Shown one piece after another: positions 26,801-37,322 of a stretch of 64,000 nt of DNA. The stretch's first letter is position 1; each line of letters opens with the position of its first letter. The DNA lies in contig CM067086.1 in assembly GCA_034008185.1 (NCBI GenBank), forward strand, positions 17,335,507 to 17,399,506, in the 5' to 3' direction. The translations under genes and the position numbers were made by a program. This DNA comes from Gorsachius magnificus (taxonomy: Eukaryota > Chordata > Aves > Pelecaniformes > Ardeidae). Below the pieces are notes generated by a model. It ran no database searches, was not told the DNA's origin, and saw only the letters and a list, made by a program, of their open reading frames with translations.

Positions 26801-29800
26801 CACCTGACACACAGGACCTAAATTTACAGTCTGAAATAGAATAAATATTTTGCATTTGAAAGCAAGTAATCACACTACATTAAAGGACGGGACAGCTTGT
26901 GGACAAACCATTTTTACAAGGTTTTTTTTTTAGGCCATGCAGATCTTTCCTGAGTTCCTTTATCTATTTGATAAAACAAAATGCTGTTCAGACACCCTTA
27001 TTCACAAAAGACAATTATAACAACACCTTCCAGAACGCTTTAAGCAGCATCTGCTTGATAAAATCCCTATAATCGCACCCAAGAAACATTTCCACATCTA
27101 TTAAACAATGAGTGTTCTACATTGTTTACAAGACATCGATCGTTAAAAAAAGGAATAACTTAAGCATTATTGGTTGTTTTAAACATTTTTGGCTATAAAA
27201 TTTGTGAAATCAAATTCTGAAGAACAGAATATTCATTACACGGGAAAGCTTTTATAGGTAAACTTGGAAAGGCAAAATTATTGGGACAGTTATGGCAAAG
27301 GCACTTTGAGGCAGTTTATGCTATAATTTCAAAATCCAGTTTTCATTAGCTATATGTATTAAATAACAACTAAATAAAATCAATGCAACTCACTTGAGCT
27401 ATTATGCCTAATATTAGTGACAAGTCGATTGATCTGTTTAATATTTCCTTCTCCAATAACACCTGCAGCCCCAAATATGGTTGAACAGTGTTCAAAAGCG
27501 AGTGTGGGAGAGAAGACTCCAAAACTAAGTAGTTTACGTTTCTGGATAACAGAAAATTGGCGATTTTGGCCCAGAATAGCATGATTTCTACATTTAAGAC
27601 TCAGGATGAGGTTGACTGGACACTGCAGGTGAATTATTTCCTATCACTAGAGTAATAGATAGTCAATTGCTGCAGCAATTTTATAGCAAGAGGCCAGTCA
27701 AATCAGAGCGCTTTGTTCCCACTGCACTGCACAATCAATGTTTTCATTGCTTTCACATTTTTAAGGCAAGCAATTCCCTAGAAAGGCTGAGATATTCATT
27801 AGGAAAAGTGACACAAAGTGGAACAAACTTTAAACATCCTTCCTAGAACTGCTGAATTTCTTTGCAGGGACAAAAGTGTCTGCAATTGAAAATATTCCAG
27901 GGTTTCAGGCTGAAATAGATGCAAAGTAGATGGGAATCACTTCTTTTTGCTGTCAATAAACCCCAGTTTCACGGGATTCTACTTCTTTTAGAACATGGTG
28001 GAGTCAAATTACAGCCGAACAGCTTGCAGAGAAACCTTAGCTCAGGCAGTAACATGACCAACAACTTAGGAATTTTATGTCAGGCTTTTTTCTAGAATAA
28101 TTCTAACATTAATGTCAATTAATATTTTATTATTGTTATCTTCTTATCCTCTTTGAACATCCATGCGTAATGAGAATTATCATTCCAAATATTGTATTTC
28201 TTTTGATCAAATTAAGACTAGAGGATAATGAGTCTCAGAAGGGGACTATAATCTTATAAAGTCACAGGCTATCAACCCTCAGTCAAAAAATACTTGGTCA
28301 TATAAAGTTGATGCTTTCCAGCTACACTTATCTTAAGATTAAAAACTAGAAAACAGGAAAAAAAAAATTTTTAAAAATCACTTTCTGTTCCCACTGAACT
28401 TTGCAAATAAACATCTGTATTCAACAGTGCCATCCTAAAGAAAACACAAACACTCCCAAGTTTTGTCCCTTGAAATCAATGGAAGCTTTGCATGGTGCAC
28501 CACAACATGATCAACTCAGGGTTCCCCAATCTTGTTTCTCTAAAATCTTATTGACTTTCATGGAAATCAAATTATAACTATGAAAGCCATGTCTCTGCCA
28601 ACCAACCTAGCAGTCTGAGCTTCAGAGCCTCTGGCGAGCTCTCAGCCCAGGACAGGAGCAGTCCAGGTGCAACATAACTTTATCAAGCAACTTTTTAAAT
28701 TAATAAGCCAAGTACATTTTCATGTCACATATACCTTTATAGATTCTTACGCTATTAAGTATTTTGTGGCATTTTCAGAGGCAAAGAATACTCTGATACT
28801 GAATTTGGATGACTTAGACCTCCTCAAGGGCAATCCCTCTTTTTTCATCTTAAGTGAAAAAATATCAGTAATTGATAGCGTTATTTGTAACGACGAAATC
28901 AACAGCTCGCCTTCTCTTTCTTTATGAACTATGGAAATTTGATTATTAAATGCTCTTTTATTATTCCACCTAAGGATGGTGTCTACTCAGGATTTTGAAG
29001 TATTGATTTACTTGTGTTTTTTTTTTAAACTACATATACCTTCATTACTTCCTTTTAAGCCGTGTTTCCGCTAGGTAATTCTAACATCTTGATACTAAAA
29101 GCAAACTTTTCCACTTGTTGCATAACGTGAATCAGTAGATCAGAACTTTCCTTTTCCTTTTTGGCAAAATTTACACTAGCTTCAGGGAAGTTTTACATTT
29201 ATTATAAAATTTCATCTGTGCTTATATTTCTCTGAAGCTTGCCTCTGAACCACCTTGCCCTTGAGATCGGTAAGGCTGGAAAACACTGATTTGGATAACA
29301 CTAAGATTCACACGACTCTGAACAAGTTCAAAGATCAAAGATTTTAATTAAGTTTCATGCTGCCCGTGCTGCCTGGTGAAGCTGCAGCAGATGTCATGGA
29401 AAGTTGTGTGTCCACAGGACAGAAAACAGCTCTTTTAAACTTTACTTTTCAAGACAATCTCTTATACCTCATGTTTTGCTGCCTTTTTGAAATAAGACGT
29501 AGTGAAGGAACCACTAGGACTTCCTATTCTTAACCCTTAGTTTCAAACATACTGGTCATACTTGCATAAAAATAAACCTAAATAGATCATCAGAGAACTC
29601 CAGCACCTCCCTTATCACAAAGGCCTATACAATCTGATCTTTGAAGTGCCTATAGGAGTTTACCTTATGCACTACCACATTACATAGCATCAGTATCCAG
29701 GAGCTCTAATTACAGATAGCCATTTCCAATGAAAGAAAAAGAAGGCACAGTACTCTTCTCCAAAGATGATATTTCGCTGCAAACAACAATTGGAAAAGAC

Positions 29801-30154
29801 TAAGCTTGAGGGATAAAAATCCTGTTACACAGATTTGAGACTAGATGAGTAAGAAAAACAAAGAATTCAGATGCATTTCAGAACTTTTGACTTAATCAAA
29901 GAGGATGTCAGAAGTAAGAATTTAATTTAAGTGTCCTGGGCAGCATGGGAAAACAGACTAAAGCCATCAGAATAACTTCAGCAAGATCACAAAAGAACAC
30001 TGCTATGATTTTCAACATTGCAGTTAATTGAAAAGTTGACAAAGAATATCGTGCAAAATCCAAGCAGTTTTCTAAACACTGTGGCCAAGTACAGGTTGAA
30101 AAGAGAGCCCTAATAGGTACACGTTTAATTTTTAATCTTCTCATTCATTAAGAC

Positions 30155-30199
30155 TTTTTTACCTAAAAAAAAAAAAAAAAAATTTTTTTTTTACCTAAA
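30155..30199 (+). repeat. A18-T10 tract flanked by a 13-bp direct repeat
   Basis: TTTTTTACCTAAA occurs at 30155-30167 and again at 30187-30199, separated by the remaining A-run and four T. The junction A18T10 is self-complementary and could extrude a hairpin. Confidence 0.9.
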
Positions 30200-31010
30200 C
30201 ATTGTTATTTCAATAACTTCACTCTCAAGTAGTTCATGGCTGTAAATCAGATTCTTTAAACCCCGGCCCTAGCTTTAAAGAATGAAAAATCCAAAAATAC
30301 AGTGGTCCCTAGGAGAGAGGGGTCCAGACACAGAAGATCCATCATATGCCTTTAATTGATGCACTCAACAGCAACCAAGAAAGCGTGTCCTACACTCATG
30401 GGTCTACAAGACCAGGAAAACAAAACTTTTAAAACCAAAAGCTTATTCTAACATTCACTGCAGTTGCTACTGTGTCACTATAAATACAATCTTAATACAG
30501 TAGAATTTGTTTTCTGTATGATCTCATATACTGTCCCCTAAGATCCATTTTTCCTTTTCCTTATCATTTCCAGTAAAAAACCCCAGAGAACTATTTTAAG
30601 CAATTTTTTTTTAATAGGAGTTTTTACTTCAAAAGAAGGTGTAATCAATCAAGAAAAAACACTGAATTCAAAGCCCTTTAGCAGAACGATACCTGAAGCT
30701 GCTCCTGTGCTCTTCCTGCTCATTCATCTTTCCCTGGGCAGTGCCCCTGCCTCTGACACCTGGTGATGTTTTCTTCTGAATTGCAGAAACAATGCAGTAC
30801 CCAAAGAGGGAACAGGACTTTACCCAATTTTCTTCTCAGAAGGACAGGCTTAGAATAAAAAGTTAGTTTTATCTCCAGTGTATGGAGTGTGAAGAACTAC
30901 AGTGTCTTCCTTTATAAACCAGTATCAGCATAGTCTCAAGATTTCATTTCTGCTTCACTAAGGGAGGTTTCTTGGTTGTTTTTTTTTTTTCCCCCACCAT
31001 AATTCAATGC

Positions 31011-31024
31011 AATTCAATTGAATT
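31011..31024. repeat. 14-bp palindrome
   Basis: aattcaattgaatt is a perfect palindrome, close to the repeated word gcaattcaa. No function is assigned. Confidence 0.9.
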
Positions 31025-32116
31025 CACCCTGCAGGGCATGAAATTCCCAATAGACAAGGTGAGACTTTAAACTGCTGTGACTTTACCTTTTATTAGTGCA
31101 GCTAAGCACAGAGAGATTGGAGAAAACTCTGTTTTAGGATGATTTACTCGACCCTAAAGCTATAACCACAATTTATATATGAATAGAGCAAAAGCATTGT
31201 TTACAAAGTAGTTATTTAAAACCGTGCTTCTTTGCAAAAAGAACACATATTACTGAGAGCTACAGTCAAATTCATTTTCCACTCCTGGTTTACTTTGTAT
31301 TGCCTGTCCTATTATACGTCTTTTATGTTTTTCAAAGTTCTGCCACAGCCTATACAGCAAAGAAATATATTGCCTGATATAAACCACTGGATGAACTTTA
31401 TAGATACAAGGGATTGTTGTAAACCTGTAAAGATATTAACATACCTTAATGCAGGTATACACGGAGATATTGTGAAACACTTTCCCCAAAGATGACAAGC
31501 TAGACAGTCATTTCTTATCTAATCAAATGAAATTAATTGGTTAAAATAAGAGCAGGCTTCTTTTTTAAGCACATTTCTAAGTCTACTGTGAGGCAACTAT
31601 AGTGTACGTGTGACAAAGTTGAATAGCATTTCATTACCTATCAGTAGAGAATCTACACCTTTCATTAACTTTTACAGAAAATTCCTGACTCTTATCTCAA
31701 GGAAATTGCATGTAAGTGTACATCAGCTAGGACACTTGCATTTAATTGAAGATGGCTTCTATAGGTGTGCCAGTAGGAAATGAATGACAAACTAATAAAA
31801 TGTACAACACCTATCAATGCAGAAAAGACACTGTTTAAGAAATTAATCCATCATGTAGATGCATATTCAGAGTTGCACCCAAAATGATCAGTTCTGAATG
31901 TCAAATCGCAATTGTTAAAGCCCATGATTTTTCTGACATAAACAAGTGTTAACACAGCATCCTGCTTTAGCTTCATTTTTAGAGCAGTTTTTGTATCATT
32001 TCCCACAACCGATGTATGACTGACATGGTCGAAGTGAGCTGCTCACTCAGTAACAGGCCATATCCAAAAGTGAAAATTTTCAAAGTATTTCATACCTACT
32101 CTATTTTAGTCTACAT

Positions 32117-32167
32117 TTTTGTCAAGTTTCTTAGCTCAAACCACTTTTGTCAAGTTTCTTAGCTCAA
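32117..32167 (+). repeat. 28-bp tandem duplication, two copies
   Basis: ttttgtcaagtttcttagct followed by caa is repeated exactly with a 28-bp period (copies start at 32117 and 32145), linked by accac. A recent slippage duplication. Confidence 0.95.
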
Positions 32168-34491
32168 CCCGTGCTTCTGAACTTCCAAACCTCTTGGATT
32201 CTTTGTCAATAATAGAAACTTCTCAAAATAAGAGCTTATCTGTCAACATGTCAATCCCTTATTAGACTACATTAACACAATCCACACACAGTTACAGCTG
32301 GAAGACTGACAGATTTTTTTCTGGTATTGCAGGGAAGCACTTAGAGACCTCTAAAAAAAGACAGGATTTTCAGACACATAATCCCCCTATGCGCTGTATC
32401 TGATGCTTTTTTCCCTCCACACCAGGGATTATTTTTGTTGTTAACTGTTTTTTTCCAAAGCCTTGAATAGCCTGAAAATTGCCTTTCTGTGCCATGTCCT
32501 CTCCTCATACGCTACACCACAGCTGCTGCATTCCGTGGGAAGGCTGCTGTTGTCTATTCCTATCTCTGAATCACAACCTTGAATGGCAGCAGGGCACGTG
32601 CTGAAAGAACAGAAATCATTAGGGAATTATTTTTAGTGTCATGGAAGAGCCTGAGAATTGCAAAATTCACAATTTGCCAATACAAACTGAGGGTGAATGC
32701 GATATTTGAAAGGATAAAAGTAGCTACGAAAGGAATTCCATTTTCATTATCTGTCTCTATATACCTGTATGCAGATAGCACTTCTAAAAATAGATATATA
32801 ATATGTTATATTATTTAAATATATAGCATATCCAATCTTACAAACAAGATTTTTAAAAGCATACTGTATAGTCAGTGATTGGAGGCAGGACCTAGACAAC
32901 ATAGTATTTCCTCAAAATCATGCCATTTATATTCAGTCAAATCTCTGTCAAAATAGGAAGTACTTACTGAAACCCTCAAAAACAATTCTGAAATTCCAGA
33001 AAAACTTGTATTAGTGGACTTACTTTCAGGGAATTGGCAAACAGCATAGAAGTTTAATAGAAAGCTCTTAGGTAGGTATAGCTATCGGTTCCTTTTCCAT
33101 ACAGTAGCTGATGCACAGATGGACTAAGCAATGGTCTCAAAGCAAATTCTTCTCATGGCGAGTTTAGTTGACTGAACCAAGAACAGAATGCTGGAACTTT
33201 TGATTTCCAGGACATACTAGGACCGTATTGCTTCTTTAATCACAAGTACTATTCTGTGTTTGCTCCTAAAATAAGTGCAAAATAAACAGGACCCACAATC
33301 TTTTCCTACAGCTCTTGGAACATTTTGCAAGTTGACAACATACAAAAATGGAAATACTTCATGTAATTTGAATAAATTAGAAACAACCCAAAAGCAGAAC
33401 ACTTGTGCAGACATTTCCAGTATTTATCAATGTGAATGTGTTTGAATTCGGTAGTTACTAAAGAATGGCAGAAACATCACCTGAATGCAAGCACTGTCAA
33501 GGACTTGTATGGAATTTTTTCCTGCTTTTTTTAGCTACGTATCATTGCTGCTCCTAAATACATAGGTGTGCAAACCTCTTGTATCTTGGGGACGGGTGCA
33601 TTTGGGTAGGTGCAGGGGCTGGGCAGGAACCAGGCTTTTATCACTTCTCAGGCAATTTTGAAAACCTAGAAGACAAAATCTTTATTGCATTTTTCCTACA
33701 CCTCTGCTGCATATGATATTAAGTCTCTTTCCCTTAGTTATGCCTTTGTTATTATACTCCTTCGGGAAGATTTAATGCTTTTATTCCCACATCCAGTTTG
33801 AAAGATTTATAGAAAGTACCAGAAGGTTCTGTAGTTCTATTTAGAGCCTCTGGACATTAATTCACTAATTCCCTAGAGCAAAATGTGGCTTTTTTCTTCT
33901 CCTCAGTAAAACTCCACTCCACCCCACTCCCCTTTTTAATTTTATGACCTAAAAGAGATGAGTAATACAAATCAGACAGATCTTTTTGAATAATTCCAGG
34001 ACCATGTGAATGATAGTCAAATCCTATATAATTTGGGTATATAGAGGAGGGATGAGAAGCAGGTGAACTAGACTAGAACACACATCACTGAAGGCCTCAG
34101 GAAACCGAAAATTTGTTTTATTTACTTGATGTGTTCTAATTCCCATCTAAACCAGTATCTCTAGTTTAATCATTGCTCTACCTCTAAGGTTCATTATCAT
34201 TTTTCAAGATGCTATTTCTTTTTTTGCTTTTTGAGAAGTCTTAATCACAGGTGCCCTAAATAATTTATACAGGACTCTAGAAACTGTTCGCTCAGTGACT
34301 CACAGAACCCCTATCCATCTTTTCTGCTGTTTTGTAGTCAAAGTACTTCCTGAAAAACTCAAAATCACAACCAGGTGTGGCAGGATAGTGCAGATACACA
34401 TCAAAAGTACTCCTTAAATATTTATGATCTTATAAATGTCAGCCACTCAGTTTACATTTTTACTTTTACAAGTAAAATTTTACGCTTTTAT

Positions 34492-34512
34492 ACTTTTTTA
34501 TATTAAAAAAGT
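34492..34512. repeat. AT-rich hairpin, 9-bp arms
   Basis: Arms actttttta and taaaaaagt around a 3-nt tat loop, within a longer AT-rich stretch that also holds a ttttac/gtaaaa inverted pair. Confidence 0.85.
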
Positions 34513-35309
34513 TTATTTTTTTTTAATATTTTTATACTTCCCCCGTGCCTTTATCTATTCTCTAAGGATTTGCCAAGACATTAAAGAGAAATCATAATCT
34601 TTTTCATTCTTCATATAGAGACCCCAATCAGACTCAGGTTTCGTTTAGCACGAGACGTTTGTAACGTGACTGAGGGAAGCTACACGGTACATGAATGCAG
34701 CCAGCCCTACAGCCCACGAGAAAAGACATTATTCTGGTTTGTCCTCAAGAGTTTCCTTGGGCTGAGCTCAAGAGGAACTAATAGCGGACTGTTTGCAACC
34801 GCTAACAAAGCACAACAACAGGTACTCCTGCGGCAGAACAGCAAAACACACAGAAATTCAGCACACCAACGTTCAATCTCATGAAAGAGTACTATGTATA
34901 AATAAGGCAAATAGTAAACAATACTGAAAGCAACAGTCAAATGACCAAAAAACCATACAAACTGCCTAGAAGCTGTTAAAAACTGCTGTATTAAAAGCCC
35001 TTAAAACATTGAATGACTCTATAAAGCTAAGAAGGCTACACAGGGAAAAAAAGGGAGGATAACAGGAAAGGACATTAAAAAAAATTAAATTCAAGTTAAA
35101 CATCAACAGTGAAGTAAAAGGGAATTTGACAGTGTAAGAAGTTGTGGAGGTATCCAACATCGAAAAAGTATTTAGGGAAATTAATGGACAGCAGGTTTAT
35201 AAACATACGCCACAGGGAACAGACAGAGATACATCATCTAACATCCCAAACACAGTGACCGCAGGTGCTGCGGGACATCAGGCAGGCTCAGGCACTCTGC
35301 CCTAAGAGT

Positions 35310-35385
35310 GTTTGCTATTGCCATTGCCACAGGCAAGATACTGAGACTGATGGACCCTTGAGCATTTCTCATGTTCTTGTCATTC
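35310..35385 (+). mobile_element. Probable old CR1-type 3' fragment
   Basis: The blocks ccacaggcaagatactgaga, ctgatggacccttg and catttctcatgttcttgt match in order the sauropsid CR1-type 3' end that usually reads 'caggatactgggctagatgg', 'acccttggtctgacc', 'ttcttatgttctt'. The 'gtctgacccagta' block is missing, so the copy has a small deletion. The attribution is from memory of the consensus. Confidence 0.5.
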
Positions 35386-35516
35386 AAAAGATAGGAGGAG
35401 TCATACTACTGTGTGACACCCAGAGCACCACCTGCCAGATCACGGTGACCCCTGGGGTTTGCCTGAGTTTATCTCTGATCTACTGATCTCGGATACCCCA
35501 GAATTTCACCTGACTT

Positions 35517-35518
<2 letters not shown>

Positions 35519-35554
<36 letters not shown>
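35519..35554 (+). repeat. T36 mononucleotide run
   Basis: Thirty-six uninterrupted T, the longest homopolymer in the window (A36 in the LUZP2 transcript). Possibly the tail of an old retrotransposed insertion, but no element body was recognised on the side where it should lie. Its length is likely unstable and sequencing-sensitive. Confidence 0.95.
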
Positions 35555-35559
<5 letters not shown>

Positions 35560-37136
35560 AAGAGGAAGAGAGAAACACAGATGTAAAATCTGTGTGAAGT
35601 GGTACATCTGTGACTATCCAAGTCAACATATCCATGTTTTGAACCAAAGGTATGTTGAGCATTCTTAACTGCCCATTCATTTTGAGTAGTGATGGAGATG
35701 TTTAATCATTCTGCAGACTGACATACAATTGGCAACATAAAATTGTAGGTATGCAAATTAAATGTTTCTCTGAAAGGCCCCATGATAGGCCTAAACCACT
35801 TGTAATATTGGTACATCCAGTTTACTCAGTCAGCTCTTACAACTTCAGACAGGAGGGTATCAGGAAATAAAATGTTTCTGAATCACTCCAACTTTAAACA
35901 GAAAAACAAATACTTTTGGTGCCAAAAAAGAAAGATTCCTTTCAAAGCAAATTTTCTAAAATGTGCTATAAATACACTAAATATTACACAAGTTTACTGA
36001 CCTATCTAAGAAAATCATTAGCAGTCAGAGAGTTTCAATGTTGACTAATGAAGTATTTCTGTGCTATAAGAGACAGCATTCTTTACGGCTGATCAATAGG
36101 ATTGGATTGATATGATTTATTAGAATTAACAGGCTCAATAGCAAAGCATCCAACAATCATGGGTGGGAAAAGAAAGCAAGGCAGTTGTGACTGTAGATGA
36201 AAACAACTGAGAACGTGGCTTAAATAATGTGAGCAACTGAAGTAAACAATATTTCCTTTGCGAGTTAAAAAGTAATGTGCACTTTTTTCAGATTGACCAT
36301 ATTTATACACTCTCATAGTCCAAAGACATCAGAGATTACTGTTTACATAAGTGTTTTAAGGAGATCAAGTTTTCATACACAGCAAACTCAGAATAGTTTA
36401 GGAGAGCAAATGTAAGAATTTAACAGAACAGATAAAGACAAAAAGTCTGGTTGGTAAGAGAACAAGATATCATCTGAATAAAGTATTTTCAAGTGCAAAG
36501 TTCTTTGCGAAATGAAGCAGTGGAAAGGGAAACTACATTCTGATTTAGACAAACTGAGGAGAAAAAGGAGGAAAAAAATGTGATCTTGCTTAAATGTTTT
36601 GAGATTCTATTCCAATATCAAATTTCAAAATAAATTCAATTTAATACTAACAAAATTTAAATAAAACATGTTTTATGTTTTATTTCAGATTTTGGGATCA
36701 ATTTGGGAGTAATATTCATGACATAGAAAGCTTAACATTTTAGGAATGTGGCTTTGTAAAAATTTTATTAAGAATCTCAATTCTGAGATTTCTCCTCCTC
36801 TTGTAGGTAATAACACTGTGGATAAAGTTTCACTGCCTATCAATAATCTATAGAACTGAATTAAGTATTCCTTTCTGGAAAAGCACAACTCATAAGTACA
36901 GCAGAAGTTATAGAGGTGTACTATGGACCTATGCACCAGTAGCAAGGAGTCAATAGTTGTATTCAATAAAATACAATTTCTAACTGTACACCATCATTTT
37001 TGTTTGCTTTTGTGTTTAGAGTATTTCACTGGAGCTTTATCTTTCTACTACGATAACATGTTTTAAATACAAAGCCAAACCATAATGTCTTTCAGTGTAA
37101 CCTCTGAATGGAGGTGACAGTCAAGGTTGTTCTTAC

Positions 37137-37199
37137 CTCATTTTGGAGGTCACGGATCATTTTGCTCTTCCTTTCCATTTCCGTCTTCAGAAAGTTAAT
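37137..37199 (-). CDS. LUZP2: LUZP2 coding exon (probably exon 5), residues 91-111, first half of the zipper
   Basis: 63 nt, 21 complete codons, phase 0 at both ends. Acceptor aacttgtag|ATTAAC; donor AATGAG|gtaag, a strong consensus site. The peptide starts INFLKTEMERKSKMIRD and ends LQNE. Heptad core: a = I91, M98, I105; d = L94, K101, L108. With the next exon this makes the leucine-zipper stretch that gives the gene its name. The exon is isolated: 6.9 kb of intron before it and 29.6 kb after it. Its length is exactly three heptads, so skipping it would keep both reading frame and coiled-coil register. Confidence 0.97.
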
Positions 37200-37302
37200 C
37201 TACAAGTTTAAAGAAATGTTGAGCATGAGTTGTTGAAATGTACCTAAACATCAGTTTAACCATTCACTACTTTTTTTTTTCCTGCTCGTAGCTTTGGGGA
37301 AT

Positions 37303-37322
37303 AAACCAACCAACCAACCACC
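37303..37322 (+). repeat. (AACC)n microsatellite
   Basis: About four copies of aacc in a row, roughly 100 bp upstream (transcript sense) of the 63-nt exon at 37137-37199, beyond its acceptor region. Confidence 0.85.

Larger units (their letters stand above)
7539..37136 (-). other. LUZP2 intron, 29598 bp (between exons at 37137 and 7476)
   Basis: The largest complete intron here, phase 0. It holds a CR1 remnant at 15799-16030, probable CR1 fragments at 23846 and 35310, low-complexity tracts (7848, 12388, 14238, 16475, 17081, 21175, 30155, 35519), tandem duplications at 18918 and 32117, and palindromes at 22187, 31011 and 34492. No second gene, RNA gene or exon could be supported. Coding continuity across the flanking exons means no constitutive coding exon is missing inside it. 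Confidence 0.88.
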
